From: Lactobacillales bacterium
GTDB taxonomy: Bacteria; Bacillota; Bacilli; Lactobacillales; Streptococcaceae
Direction: 5' to 3'
Assembly: GCA_031261175.1 (NCBI GenBank)
Contig: JAISJW010000024.1
Span: forward strand, 1 to 64,000
DNA length: 64,000 nucleotides
Position 1 is the stretch's first letter. The number at the start of each line of letters is the position of its first letter. The translations under genes were made by a program, and so were the position numbers. Of this stretch, positions 17,968-28,428 are shown piece after piece. Below the pieces are notes generated by a model. It ran no database searches, was not told where the DNA came from, and was given only the letters and a program-made list of their open reading frames with translations.

Positions 17968-20687
17968 TCAAATGGTTAAAAAAAGAAATCGTAATTGGCG
18001 ATTCAATCATCAAACCCGAGCAGGGCGTAATCACCATTTTCGCGATGGCGTTACTCATTCCGTGCATCCTCTTCGCAGGTTTGATGATCGAAACGGGTCG
18101 TTACATCGAAGCGAAAAGCATCGGAGACGTCACGCTACAAGGCATCGGAAACGACGTGATGACGAATTACGATCAATACACCTATCAGCGTTTCGGCGTG
18201 ATGAGCTACGACCAAAATCAAAATATGCAGCAGAATGCTGGAAAAGACATCGAGGCAAGTAAGGGCCTCTTCGCGGGGCAACTGAGCGATATTTTGGTTC
18301 AAGGCCAAAATCCGCTAAGCGATATCGGGGCGCTCCAAGCCCAAATCACTGGCTATAGCGAGTATAACGGACTGGGTGGAGCGTTCACGAAATTCGTTAA
18401 ACTCGATAAAATTTTGAGTATGTTCGATGACCTTTTCGGTGCGACGCAATTTTCGAGACTTGCCGATGCAGCCGAGGATGCTGATGATGAACTTTCAGGA
18501 ATCCAAAGTGCAGTGGAAAATGCCGGAAAAGCGGCGAACGACGTTCAACCCTACATCAACAGCTATGATACTACTTTTGCAAACTGGTCAGTCGCAACCA
18601 GGGAGGGAATTGACTTAATTAAAATGCTTCCAAAAGACTCGGAAGGTAATACTGATACTGTGAAGCTAGATGCAGTTCGCAAGGGGATTGAGCCGAAATA
18701 CAAGGATTATGTCAACTGGCATACCAATCTGATTCAAAAATTCGAGACTTATCAAGCGGCGATGATTGGCATAAATGCGGCGATTGATAGCTATAACGAC
18801 AATGAAAATAGCGCTCTTACGGATATGACAAATACTGCAAATCAACAAAGAGTCGATGAAGATAAAGCAGATCTTGACACGATAGACGCCCAACTTGCCG
18901 ATCCCAATCTGAGCGATGAAGATCGACAAGGGTTAAATCAGGCGCGCGCAGAGATGCAGGCAGATTACGAAGAGGCGCTTGCGGAGCAGGCGCAACCCAT
19001 AAATAGGGAAGGGTTGGATGGGATTCCAAGCGACGTAATTGCGAAATTTGGCGAATTTATCCAACAAGCAAAGGCTGAAAAAATCGTCGTGGAAAAATGG
19101 AACGTGAATGAGGTCGATGAAAATTCGACCGTGCCGGATGTTAATACCTATCATAACTTGAAATTCGACTGTTTTTGGAATAAGAAAAAAATCGAGGATG
19201 AACTTGGAAACAATACGGGCAAGTTGCTCGGCGGCACGTCTAAAAACTTCTTTTCGTCGATGAAAAATCTTTTCGACGGTCTGAATCTTCCGACTTTGTT
19301 CGCAGATCACAGGCTTGACGCCAAAATTAACACTAATTATTATAAAAAAATATTAGCGCTCAAGGGTGATACATCGGATAAAGATGGGATAACCGAGGTT
19401 ATCGATGCGTTGATTTACATAATTACCTTTCCGGAAAGGATTGTGAATGATTTAATTCACTTAAAATTCATTACAATCATCAAAGATATTATCGATGTCG
19501 TAAAAGCAATCGTTAAATTTTTCAAAGGGATCGTGGACTTCGTCACGAGCGTTGTTGAGCGGATCAAAGAGCTGATAGCGGGGCGTTATGACGAATATTT
19601 CGTCGTGCCATACTTCGCTTTCGATTTCCCGAGTCGCATTAATGGAAAAACAACACTTGCCAAAGAGCGGGATGGATACAAAATAGATAAAAGCAATTTA
19701 ACCGGACTCGGCTTCGACAAGATGCGCAACACGCCGCCTGATGACGTCTTATCCTGGGATGTCGGTGGGATCGGCGGAATGCTCGACGGCGCGCTCGAAA
19801 AATGTAAAAGCGGTGACGATTACGCCTTTACGAGCTGCGAACTTGAGTATATTTTCACTGGAAAAACGAACGAATTGACCTCGCAGGAACACACCTTCTT
19901 TGCGATTCTCGTCCTAAGGCTCATCCCGAACTTGGGTGCTACGGCCCACGACAAAATCATCAGCCCGCTATGCCAAATCCCGATTGTCGGCCCAATTATC
20001 AAGGTGATTTCGCTCTTTGCGGAAAGCCTGCTCGACACCTTCCTGCTCGTCAACGGCAAGTCGCTTCCAATCTTCAATAAGAAAAAGTGCTTCATCGGAG
20101 AAGACATCGGATCGTTCTTTGAAAAAGTGCTCCAAATCAGCACGGGGGCAAGTAGTCTCGACACCGCAGTTGCCAAAGCTCTTGGAAAAGATAAAGAGCT
20201 GAAGAACGCGCAGGATAAAAATAAAGACGAAACAGAGGAAGCTCCGGCGAAAGATAACGGAGACGAAAAAGAACGCGATGACAACGGCGAAGGAAAAGAG
20301 AAGAAAGATAAAGGGTTTGCGAAGGGAATTGCCGAATCTTATCTGGTCAAGCCGTGGCTTGAGTTCGACTATTCGCAGCATATTTTCTTTATGATGTTCT
20401 TAGCGGGAAACAACAAGGTTTACCTGAATCGGATCAGCGATTTGATTGAGATGGAGGGGACGCTAAACTCGGCTTACGAACATTATGGAAGTCTAAAATC
20501 GCGCTCGGATATCCGGATGAAGGTCGAGGAGCTTTACGATAGCGGTGGCTATTACGACTTGCGAAAGGCCTATACGAGGTTTAGAATCTCAGGGAAAACA
20601 GGGACGCAAAAGCGGTTTGTCTATTATGGAATGGCGAATAGCGGGATCAATAAATTGATGAATCTCGAAGTAAATGTGGGGTATTAA
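17958..20687 (+). CDS. Cassette 2 protein B: TadG/DUF5702-like
   Basis: A 909-aa protein with the same domain order as B1: leader ending PEQG, VITIFA helix, NYDQYTYQRFGVMSYDQ, coiled-coil region, hydrophobic central segment, CELEYIFTGKT and KKKCFI blocks, and a C-terminal domain ending in VNVGY. The linker before the C-terminal domain is long and highly charged (Lys/Asp/Glu/Asn-rich, about 750-800), much more so than in B3-B5. The C-terminal Gly-Tyr codons GGG TAT lie 4-9 nt before the C2 start and may serve as its ribosome binding region. Confidence 0.75.
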   Translation: MQLIKWLKKEIVIGDSIIKPEQGVITIFAMALLIPCILFAGLMIETGRYIEAKSIGDVTLQGIGNDVMTNYDQYTYQRFGVMSYDQNQNMQQNAGKDIEASKGLFAGQLSDILVQGQNPLSDIGALQAQITGYSEYNGLGGAFTKFVKLDKILSMFDDLFGATQFSRLADAAEDADDELSGIQSAVENAGKAANDVQPYINSYDTTFANWSVATREGIDLIKMLPKDSEGNTDTVKLDAVRKGIEPKYKDYVNWHTNLIQKFETYQAAMIGINAAIDSYNDNENSALTDMTNTANQQRVDEDKADLDTIDAQLADPNLSDEDRQGLNQARAEMQADYEEALAEQAQPINREGLDGIPSDVIAKFGEFIQQAKAEKIVVEKWNVNEVDENSTVPDVNTYHNLKFDCFWNKKKIEDELGNNTGKLLGGTSKNFFSSMKNLFDGLNLPTLFADHRLDAKINTNYYKKILALKGDTSDKDGITEVIDALIYIITFPERIVNDLIHLKFITIIKDIIDVVKAIVKFFKGIVDFVTSVVERIKELIAGRYDEYFVVPYFAFDFPSRINGKTTLAKERDGYKIDKSNLTGLGFDKMRNTPPDDVLSWDVGGIGGMLDGALEKCKSGDDYAFTSCELEYIFTGKTNELTSQEHTFFAILVLRLIPNLGATAHDKIISPLCQIPIVGPIIKVISLFAESLLDTFLLVNGKSLPIFNKKKCFIGEDIGSFFEKVLQISTGASSLDTAVAKALGKDKELKNAQDKNKDETEEAPAKDNGDEKERDDNGEGKEKKDKGFAKGIAESYLVKPWLEFDYSQHIFFMMFLAGNNKVYLNRISDLIEMEGTLNSAYEHYGSLKSRSDIRMKVEELYDSGGYYDLRKAYTRFRISGKTGTQKRFVYYGMANSGINKLMNLEVNVGY

Positions 20688-20688
20688 A

Positions 20689-21975
20689 ATGAGAAAAAAC
20701 GAAAGCGGCGTTATGCTGCTCGAATCGATTTATATCCTACCTGTCTTTATGATTTTGATGCTCCTGTTTTATACGGTTCTGCCGATTATCGAGATGACCA
20801 GTGCGGTCGATAAAGCGGCGGTGAATACGATGATGAGCTTATCGCAGGATCCCGCCTTTACGGAAATTATCAGATTTCAAAATTCGACAACTGATATGAT
20901 AACCGGAGTTGGTGATGCAATTGAGCGGGGAGTTGCCTCGAACGGTTCGTTGATCAAAAAGAACTCGCAGTTTGTCGACTCCACGCGCTGGTATTACAAC
21001 GACAAAATCACAACGGAGCGCACTATTTATACGAACGCTAAAAGCGCAATGGATGCGGCAATTAAAAGAGAAATCAAAACTTATGCCGATGGTAACAGAG
21101 ATAGATATTGTTCGATGATTGCGCATTCTTTAATGGAAGCCACGACGCACGGATGGTTCTCTTATCAAGCTTATTATATTGGTAGTCTTAGCGGTAAATT
21201 TTATGATGATTTTGTGAGCGAGCTTGAGAAATATACCGGCTCGGCAACTGAGTTGACTGAATATCTAGATACGCTCGAAAAAATTATAGGTGAGCTGGAA
21301 GAAGGGAAAACTAGCGATTTCTATTCAAAAAACTTCAACGTGATTGAAAAATATGCTAAGGCCGAAGAAGGAAAAAAAGAAGTTATTGAATTTTGGGTAA
21401 CGCGTTATGCTTCGACTGAGCCCGCTTTTGCACCACAGGAAGCGCGAGCACTTTTGACTAAGGCGCAATATCAAACTTTGTATGATGATTTAAAAGAGAT
21501 TTTAGATCGAAACGCTACGAGTTATAAGCAGACAATCCAGACCAATGTTTTCGATAACGTAAAAACGCGAGACGTAGCGCAGCGTAGGTTCGTAGCCTAC
21601 CTGACCGGAAAAGATGATTTCAAAAAAGTTGAAGACTGCAAAAAATATCAGGAATTTACGAAGCGCTTTGAGATAACGAAGACGAAAAAAGAACGCCTGA
21701 ACGACGTTAAAAAAGATGATTACGGCTTCGATTTCGATTCGACTGAGTTTGATTCTACGAGCGAAAAACTAGTCCTCAACATTAAGTATCACGTCGTTTA
21801 TGGGATTAACTTGTTCAACCAGGTTTTACCGCAGGATTACGAAGTGCAATGCACGACGAAGATGTGGCCGGGAAATAAAAAGATCAAAAAAGAAACCGAG
21901 CAGAAAGCTTGGACGGTGAATGTCAATAAAAAAGATACCGATACGACGCCGCCAACTTGGGCGGCAGCTAAGTAA
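20689..21975 (+). CDS. Cassette 2 protein C: TadE-like pseudopilin
   Basis: A 428-aa protein with leader MRKNESG, then VMLLE (Glu at +5) and a hydrophobic helix. The start at 20689 is chosen rather than 20674 because every C protein starts at MRKNESG or MKKSESG and the ATG falls 1 nt after the B2 stop. It ends with the shared YGINLFNQVLPQDY and MWPGNK motifs. Last gene of the operon. Confidence 0.78.
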   Translation: MRKNESGVMLLESIYILPVFMILMLLFYTVLPIIEMTSAVDKAAVNTMMSLSQDPAFTEIIRFQNSTTDMITGVGDAIERGVASNGSLIKKNSQFVDSTRWYYNDKITTERTIYTNAKSAMDAAIKREIKTYADGNRDRYCSMIAHSLMEATTHGWFSYQAYYIGSLSGKFYDDFVSELEKYTGSATELTEYLDTLEKIIGELEEGKTSDFYSKNFNVIEKYAKAEEGKKEVIEFWVTRYASTEPAFAPQEARALLTKAQYQTLYDDLKEILDRNATSYKQTIQTNVFDNVKTRDVAQRRFVAYLTGKDDFKKVEDCKKYQEFTKRFEITKTKKERLNDVKKDDYGFDFDSTEFDSTSEKLVLNIKYHVVYGINLFNQVLPQDYEVQCTTKMWPGNKKIKKETEQKAWTVNVNKKDTDTTPPTWAAAK

Positions 21976-22093
21976 AACGCTTTCATTATTTGCCGCGCCG
22001 ATAATATCCATTCAACAATTAAAAATATTAACGAAAAACCTTTAAATTTATCGCGAAAAATTAAGGCGAAAAAAATCAAATAACCCAAAAAAC

Positions 22094-22249
22094 GTGAGGA
22101 AAATCGCTTGATTTCAAGAGGTTTTCCCATTTTTTAGATAACAAGGCTAAATTTTTGGGGAAACGCGAAAAAACGGGAAATTATGCCCGGAAATAGTTTG
22201 AAAATCACAATGTTTTTATGAGATAATACCATAAAATGAGGATAAAAAA
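22094..22249 (+). promoter_or_regulatory. Hairpin and cassette-3 promoter
   Basis: A terminator-like hairpin at about 22094-22136 (GGAAAA/TTTTCC with CTTGA/TCAAG, then a T run) is followed by TTGAAA (22198-22203), an 18-nt spacer and TGA-GATAAT with GATAAT at 22222-22227. The leader has GAGGA before the ATG at 22250. Upstream, 21976-22090 shows a cre-like AAAACGCTTTCA right after the C2 stop and otherwise nothing I recognise. Confidence 0.55.
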
Positions 22250-23605
22250 ATGAAACTAAAATCAACGCATATAATCATCATAATCGCTCTAATCGCACTA
22301 GGCGTCTTAAGCTGGCGAGGGGCAATTATGGTGAAAGTTCACGATTACCAAAACTTCACATCGCACCTAAAAGAAGCTCGCAAATTTGCCGAAAAAGATC
22401 TCTATAAAAAGGCGATTCAAAACTACGATCAAGCCTTTAAAACGGGCGGAGCAAACCTTGATTGGCAGGAAGAAGATTCAGTTTACCGTAAATACGTCGA
22501 GTTCACGCACGGCGCTGTTGAAAGCGACTATATTAACTTCCTAAAAAAAGCACAAGAGGCTCAACCGAAGCATTATAGCTACTCAAAAGAAAACTTGAAA
22601 ATCCTACTTGCGCGCGAGGACTTGCCTGAAGCTTACCGACTTGCTGGGGAGGCTCAGGAGAATTTCCCGAAAAACAAATTTTTCGCTAAGAACACCGATT
22701 CGCTGAAATACGCGTACACGTCGGATTATCGAAGTTATAAAGAAATTGAGCCGGGATTCAACGGGACTTATAAAGTCGGGAACGCAGTGGTTTCAAGCGG
22801 TGGCGACACAATCGCAAGAGGGCAATACGTCTCGCCGGCGGGAGAAAAAAACCGCGTGGTTGTTAAAAAAGCGCTCGACGATTCGGGCGACCTTGCGCAG
22901 GATCCTGAGGCATCGAGTCAGGCGGAGACCTTTATCGTTGAAAACGGTGAAGATATCGGTCGCATTGACAACGATATTAAATCCGCAGGCTTCTACTCGG
23001 GTGGCGTGGTCGCGGTTCAAAAAGACAATGGAAACTATGCTTATTTCGACACTGAAAAGCAGGCGATCGCTGACGAGTACAAGTTTTCTTCGACTTTCAC
23101 TCTGGGCTTTGCGGCCGTGCAAAACCTCGATGGCAAGTGGGGAATCATCAACCAATTCGGCAAATACAGTGTTAAACCGACTTTTGACGACATCAAACTA
23201 GACGAGTTCGACAAGTATTCGAGCGATAGCGTTTATCTCGCGAAAACGAACGACGTCTACCACATTTATTCGACCGATAAAAATCAGCAGGTCGGAAAAT
23301 TTGCCGCCAATCGCGTCGATGCGCCGAGTTATTTAATTGCCTATATGGATAACAAAGGTAAATGGGGCTTCGTTGATACGACTGGTAAAGTTGTAATCAA
23401 GCCGCAATACGACGAGGCGAAGAGCTTTGAGGGCGGACTTGCCCCGGTTAAAAAAGGTGACAAATGGGGAGCGATTTCGCAGGATAACAAGCTGCGGATC
23501 CCTTACAACTATAATTATTTGACTGGGATCGGTGCGAATAAGCAGGTGATTTTCCAGGAAAAAGAAGACGGCGACTACCAATTCTTGAGGTTTATAAATT
23601 TATAA
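22250..23605 (+). CDS. Membrane-anchored WG-repeat protein, first gene of cassette 3
   Basis: A 451-aa protein. An N-terminal basic segment and one transmembrane helix (about 7-27) act as an uncleaved anchor. A TPR-like helical region follows (DLYKKAIQNYDQAF; about 40-160), then WG-type repeats from about 235 to the end (KWGII, KWGFV, KWGAI plus a degenerate NYAYF unit). WG repeats usually make beta-rich binding surfaces. The stop codon shares its last base with the A3 start, so the protein is translationally coupled to the pseudopilin cassette and probably works with it on the outer face of the membrane. Its paralogue is at 34928. Confidence 0.8.
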   Translation: MKLKSTHIIIIIALIALGVLSWRGAIMVKVHDYQNFTSHLKEARKFAEKDLYKKAIQNYDQAFKTGGANLDWQEEDSVYRKYVEFTHGAVESDYINFLKKAQEAQPKHYSYSKENLKILLAREDLPEAYRLAGEAQENFPKNKFFAKNTDSLKYAYTSDYRSYKEIEPGFNGTYKVGNAVVSSGGDTIARGQYVSPAGEKNRVVVKKALDDSGDLAQDPEASSQAETFIVENGEDIGRIDNDIKSAGFYSGGVVAVQKDNGNYAYFDTEKQAIADEYKFSSTFTLGFAAVQNLDGKWGIINQFGKYSVKPTFDDIKLDEFDKYSSDSVYLAKTNDVYHIYSTDKNQQVGKFAANRVDAPSYLIAYMDNKGKWGFVDTTGKVVIKPQYDEAKSFEGGLAPVKKGDKWGAISQDNKLRIPYNYNYLTGIGANKQVIFQEKEDGDYQFLRFINL

Positions 23606-24330
23606 TGGCTAAAAAAAATGACGGCTTCCTCATGGTGGAGGCCATGATAACCGTGATTCCGATGATTGCAATAATTGTTACAAGTTTAGCAATTGGCATC
23701 ATTTATTTTAGACTAGCGGCCTTGCAACTCAGTGCGAACATTCTGAGTGACAAGGTGGCGATGAGTTATTTTACAGCGCAGGCCCCCAACAAAAACACGG
23801 GGGCCATTTCCAGTAATCAGGAGATCGCATCGACGCTTGACGTTGGGATGTTTTCGGTCCTTCGGCAGTGGCGAAATGTTTTTGATGCTGACAACAATGC
23901 CGTTTATCAATTTTTCTACGACGGTCAGGATGTCAGATTTCCCGACAAGAAAGATGCTAATACTTTCAAAAAACCTTTGATGAATCAATTCGGCAAGCCG
24001 ATCAATTTTTTCAGCAATAAAGAAACGTTGAAATGTGAGATAAACTTGCCTAAGCAAGATGGAATCGGGCGCGAACACATCGTGGTCAAAATGACAGACT
24101 CATTCCACATCCCGTTCTACGGAGTCATGGCGTATCTAGGTATAGTGCCAGAGGATCCTAAGGGACACGATCAGTTCACGCAAACGGCGATTTCGGTGTC
24201 GAACTCGTTTTACCCATCATACGCCTACAACACCTTGAATTTCACCGACTACACGACGCACTATTTTGAACGCAACTCCGAAATCTTCAAATTCGTCGAC
24301 TGGCTCATCAGCTACATAGAAGGACAATAA
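23605..24330 (+). CDS. Cassette 3 protein A: TadE-like pseudopilin
   Basis: A 241-aa protein, leader MAKKNDG then FLMVE (Glu at +5) and a hydrophobic helix. It aligns with A1 along its full length (RLAALQLSANILSDKVAM, NKNTGAISSNQEI, DGIGREHIVV, SNSFYPSYAYNTLNFTDY). Its start overlaps the WG-gene stop and its stop overlaps the B3 start, each by one base. Confidence 0.8.
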   Translation: MAKKNDGFLMVEAMITVIPMIAIIVTSLAIGIIYFRLAALQLSANILSDKVAMSYFTAQAPNKNTGAISSNQEIASTLDVGMFSVLRQWRNVFDADNNAVYQFFYDGQDVRFPDKKDANTFKKPLMNQFGKPINFFSNKETLKCEINLPKQDGIGREHIVVKMTDSFHIPFYGVMAYLGIVPEDPKGHDQFTQTAISVSNSFYPSYAYNTLNFTDYTTHYFERNSEIFKFVDWLISYIEGQ

Positions 24331-27035
24331 TGAAAATATTTGACTGGCTCCGCCGAGAATTCCAAATCGGCAATTCACTCGTCCGCCCCGAGCAGGGCGT
24401 CATAACCATCATGGCAATTATCATAATCGTACCCTCGATTTTATTTGCCATTTTAATGATCGAAACAACTCGGCTTCTAGCGGTCAAAAACGAATCCGAT
24501 GTGGCGATGCAAGCCGCCGGCAACAGCGCGTTGACTAACTACGACCAATACACGTACGAGCGTTTCGGGGTGATGAGCCACGATCAATCGCAAAATATGC
24601 AGCAGCAAACCGAAAAAGACATCGCGGCAAGTCAAGGGCTTTTCTCCGGCGACGTTTCAGATATTTTGGTCGAAGGGCGCAATCCTTTGAGCGATATTGG
24701 GGCGCTGACGGCGAACATCACAGGTTATTCAGAGTATAACGGTTTAGGTGCTGTCTTCAACAAATTCGTCAAACTTGATAAATTTCTCGGCATGTTTAAC
24801 GATATGCTGAAAATGGAAAATCTAGATTTTGTAATTGCAGGCGTTAAAGGCGAGGGTGAAGCGCTTAAAGCTTTGAAAACGGTCGCTGAAAATACGGAGC
24901 GACTTGCCGATAGCGTTCAGGAAAAAATCAATACTTATGACGGGCTTTACGACGCGTGGGCGAACGCGGTCGACTCGGCCGTTGTAGGGCTCAAAGCTGC
25001 ACAAACGAAAGCTGAAACTGCACGCGCGCAGGACAGTCACGACGACGAAGCGATCGATAGCACTTATGATAGCGAAGTTAAAGCGGCGAAAGCGACGCTC
25101 GAAACGCCTTATAATAATTATTATAATTGGCATTACGAGATGGAAACGACATTTAAAAATTATCGAAATGGCATGGTGTCTTTAAATCAGGCTATCGATT
25201 CGTTTAACAATGTCAGTCGCGATGTAGCAACTGGCGAGGAGGTTAATGCGGCTCAGCAACGAGTTGATAACGATGACTCCGCCATTAAAGCAACGCAAGA
25301 AAAATTAAAAGATACCAGTCTTACGGCTGAAGAGCGCAGTGGATATGAGGCGGCGCTGGGTGAATATCAAACAGATTTGATTGATGCTCACAGTGCACTT
25401 GAGGCGGCACTTGCCGCAGAGCAGCAAAAAGCTGCTGGAACTCCGGATGCGTTTATCGCGGATTTCGATTCGATCAGTAATGAAATTACGAAAGAGAAAA
25501 CCGAGTTAGCACACTTCTCGAATGCGGCGGTTGATGTTTCGACACCACGACCTGATCCAGCGCTTTATCACCATCTCGACTTTTCGAAGTTTTTGAACAA
25601 ATCGCAAATCGATGCGATTTTAGATCAGTATCGCGGTGGTTTGAGCGGTTCAGCTAAAGGAATGTTTGACGCGCTAAAAAATATGTTTGCGAAATTCGGG
25701 GAGTTGAGCGTGTTCGCTGACCCTCACCTCAATGCCAAAATCAACACCGATTATTATGATGGCATCAAAGGTTTGGTCGGGAATAAAGGATTGGCTGACG
25801 GGGAAATCAACATGGATCCGATGACGGAACTCGTCGGTTCACTGATTCAAATGATTACGACGCCGGTTCAGCTCATGGCTGACCTCGCCACTCTCAATAT
25901 CTTCAAATTGATCGAGGACATCATTAAGTTTTTCGAAGCTGTTGTGCAATTTTTCGAAGGCATCGGTACTTTGATTTATAATATCATCGAGCGGATTCGC
26001 GATATTGTTACTGGTCGACTGGATACTTATTTAGTTCTTCCTTATCTGGCTTTCAATTTCCCGAACCGGCTAAACGGGCGCCAGACTTTGCAGAATGGCG
26101 TGTTCGATAGCTACAAACACACGGGTGAAAATCTGAGCGGAATTTCCTATTCGAAGATGCGCTATACGCCGCCGGAAAATAGTTTATCGACACTTCTCGA
26201 TGTAGGTGGGTTATCGGGAATTCTCGAAGGCACGGTCGGCGCTTGTCCGAGCGGCGACGATTACGCCTTTACAAGTTGCGAGTTGGAATATATTTTAACG
26301 GGTAAAACGAACGAGTTGACCGCTCAGGAATACACCTTTATTTCCATTCTGATTTTCCGTTTACTACCCAATATTCCTGCTGTTTCAGGGGATAAAATAA
26401 TCGGTCCGCTGACGGAAATTCCGATTGTTGGTCAAATAATCTTTGTCCTGGCTTTAATTGCCGAAAGCTTTGTCGATACCTTCTTAATCGTCAACGGAGC
26501 GCAGATTAAAGTTATCGGGAAAGACAAATGTTTCATCGCGACGGACTTTTTCAACTTTATCGATAAGATTGCGAAGATTGAAGGGGCGAACAAAATCATC
26601 GCCGATAGTATTCGCGACAACTTCAAAGACGGTGCACCCAAAAATGATCCGATGCACGGCGATCGCTCTTCAGTTGCCAAAGAATATCTTTACAACTCTT
26701 GGTTCGAACTCGATTACACGCAGCACATTTTCCTCTTGATGTTTGTCGGGAATAATACAGAGTATATCAAGCGTGTGATGGACCTGATTGAGATGGAGGG
26801 GACGCTGAATTCGGCCTATGAATATTACGGCTCGCTCGGTGATCGCGTCGATATTAGAGCGAAGGTGCAGACGCTCCGGAACTTGCCCGGGTCGCACTAC
26901 TACGATATCAAGAAGGCCTATACACGTGTGAGGATTTCGTCGCACTTTGGCTTGACACACAAACTCTTCGACTTCGGCGCGTCCTCGGGCGGCCTGAACA
27001 AATTGATGAGAAACCAAATAAATGTGGGGTATTAA
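24330..27035 (+). CDS. Cassette 3 protein B: TadG/DUF5702-like
   Basis: A 901-aa protein closest to B1. It has the 23-residue leader ending PEQG, the VITIMA helix, NYDQYTYERFGVMSHDQ, a coiled-coil-rich region with the Ala-rich HSALEAALAAEQQKAAG segment, and a hydrophobic region near 525-560. CELEYILTGKT, KDKCFI and a C-terminal NVGY follow. The charged linker seen in B1 and B2 is almost absent (only NDPMHGDR). The shared PYNNYYNWH motif is encoded by the same A/T palindrome in B1 and B3, a sign of recent common origin or gene conversion. Confidence 0.76.
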   Translation: MKIFDWLRREFQIGNSLVRPEQGVITIMAIIIIVPSILFAILMIETTRLLAVKNESDVAMQAAGNSALTNYDQYTYERFGVMSHDQSQNMQQQTEKDIAASQGLFSGDVSDILVEGRNPLSDIGALTANITGYSEYNGLGAVFNKFVKLDKFLGMFNDMLKMENLDFVIAGVKGEGEALKALKTVAENTERLADSVQEKINTYDGLYDAWANAVDSAVVGLKAAQTKAETARAQDSHDDEAIDSTYDSEVKAAKATLETPYNNYYNWHYEMETTFKNYRNGMVSLNQAIDSFNNVSRDVATGEEVNAAQQRVDNDDSAIKATQEKLKDTSLTAEERSGYEAALGEYQTDLIDAHSALEAALAAEQQKAAGTPDAFIADFDSISNEITKEKTELAHFSNAAVDVSTPRPDPALYHHLDFSKFLNKSQIDAILDQYRGGLSGSAKGMFDALKNMFAKFGELSVFADPHLNAKINTDYYDGIKGLVGNKGLADGEINMDPMTELVGSLIQMITTPVQLMADLATLNIFKLIEDIIKFFEAVVQFFEGIGTLIYNIIERIRDIVTGRLDTYLVLPYLAFNFPNRLNGRQTLQNGVFDSYKHTGENLSGISYSKMRYTPPENSLSTLLDVGGLSGILEGTVGACPSGDDYAFTSCELEYILTGKTNELTAQEYTFISILIFRLLPNIPAVSGDKIIGPLTEIPIVGQIIFVLALIAESFVDTFLIVNGAQIKVIGKDKCFIATDFFNFIDKIAKIEGANKIIADSIRDNFKDGAPKNDPMHGDRSSVAKEYLYNSWFELDYTQHIFLLMFVGNNTEYIKRVMDLIEMEGTLNSAYEYYGSLGDRVDIRAKVQTLRNLPGSHYYDIKKAYTRVRISSHFGLTHKLFDFGASSGGLNKLMRNQINVGY

Positions 27036-27036
27036 A

Positions 27037-28317
27037 ATGAGAAAAAATGAAAGCGGGGTAATGGTGCTCGAAGCGATCTATATATTACCCGTTTTTCTCG
27101 TGGTAATCCTGCTATTTCACACCGCTATCCCAATGTTCCAAATGAAAGCAACCGTCACCAAAGCCTCGCTCAACGCCATGATGAGCTTGTCGCAAGACCC
27201 AGTCTTTACCGAAATTATTCAGTTCAACAATTCAACTTCCGACAAGGCAAGTGGGGTCGGCGACCTGATTGAACAAGGAATCGGTAAGAACGGGTGGCTA
27301 GTTCGCCAAAAGACAGAATTCGTTGACACGCAGCGTTGGTATTACAATAAAAAAACGACGGTCACGGAAAAAGTTTACGATGGAGATAAGAGCGAGGCCG
27401 ATGTGAACGCGGCAATTGCCCTCGCTATTAACACCTATATCGAGTCGCACAAAAGCGAGTGGTATAACCGGATCGATGCGGCGCTAAAAAATCAGGAATC
27501 AGATTGGTACGGGACGAACTCAAGTGCGAATTCGGACTATTTTAAAAGTATGCAGAGTGCGCTGATTGATGAGTTCCGCAAAAATACGACATCGATTAGC
27601 AAGTTGACAGCTTACATCGACAAATTAGATCGTGCGATTCCGAAGATGAATGACAAATATGGGAATGTTTTTAACGCTATTGACGGAATCAGTCCTGGCT
27701 ATGGCGGTTCAACTAGCACTGGTCACGTTTCGCCTTTTTTCACTACTAAGGTCGATTATAATCCAGGGTGGTGGATATTTACAGTCCACTATAAATTTAA
27801 TGCATCGTTTCTGACAAAAGCACAATTTCAATCGTTAGATACGGATCTGAAAAAAATCCTTGAAGATAATGCGCACTCAGTCGATCGCGAAACGTATTAT
27901 AGCTCGTTCGATGATGCAAAAGTTCGCGAAGTGGCAAGTCAGCGTTTTGTCGCCTATCTGACAGGTGAGGATAAATTTGATGATATTGAAAAAGTTGAAG
28001 CATATAAGAAGTTTGCGAAACGTTTCGGCATAACGAAGACTAAGTTTGAACGGTTGAGCGGCGTTAAAGAAGCAGATTACGGTTTCGATTTTGACTCAAC
28101 GCATTTCGACACTGAAACTGGCAAGCTCGTTATGAGTATTCACTATCACACGGTCTATGGTATCAACTTATTCAACCAAATCCTGCCTCACGACTTCGTT
28201 GTGACTAGCCGAACAAGCATGTGGCCCGGAAATAAAAAGCTCGATGACCAAACAACCAAGAAAAAATGGACCACAACCCCTGAAAATAAAAATAACCGTC
28301 CATCATGGGCTAACTAA
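27037..28317 (+). CDS. Cassette 3 protein C: TadE-like pseudopilin
   Basis: A 426-aa protein, leader MRKNESG then VMVLE (Glu at +5). The start at 27037, 1 nt after the B3 stop, is preferred to the in-frame 27022 by alignment with the other C proteins. It is close to C1 across its length and ends with the FDSTHFDTETGKL, YGINLFNQILPHDF and MWPGNK motifs. Its terminator overlaps the stop codon. Confidence 0.78.
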   Translation: MRKNESGVMVLEAIYILPVFLVVILLFHTAIPMFQMKATVTKASLNAMMSLSQDPVFTEIIQFNNSTSDKASGVGDLIEQGIGKNGWLVRQKTEFVDTQRWYYNKKTTVTEKVYDGDKSEADVNAAIALAINTYIESHKSEWYNRIDAALKNQESDWYGTNSSANSDYFKSMQSALIDEFRKNTTSISKLTAYIDKLDRAIPKMNDKYGNVFNAIDGISPGYGGSTSTGHVSPFFTTKVDYNPGWWIFTVHYKFNASFLTKAQFQSLDTDLKKILEDNAHSVDRETYYSSFDDAKVREVASQRFVAYLTGEDKFDDIEKVEAYKKFAKRFGITKTKFERLSGVKEADYGFDFDSTHFDTETGKLVMSIHYHTVYGINLFNQILPHDFVVTSRTSMWPGNKKLDDQTTKKKWTTTPENKNNRPSWAN

Positions 28318-28341
28318 AGTGCAGGAAACTGCACTTTTTTG
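28316..28341 (+). terminator. Terminator of cassette 3
   Basis: AAGTGCAG-GAAA-CTGCACTT with a T run directly after the C3 stop codon, a strong Rho-independent terminator. Confidence 0.85.
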
Positions 28342-28357
28342 TTGCCCTAAAATCCAG

Positions 28358-28428
28358 TTGTTCATTTTAATGCGTTTTTGGGACATTTCAAGACGCGAAT
28401 TGTCCCGAAAACGCATTAAAATGAACAA
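28358..28428. repeat. REP-like palindrome, family member 2
   Basis: Arms of about 31 nt with a few mismatches; the outer arm ttcattttaatgcg is the same as in member 1 (5800-5864). Its right arm supplies the stop codon and last codons of the reverse-strand gene 28416-29258, so it probably ends that gene's transcript and backs onto the C3 terminator. Confidence 0.85.
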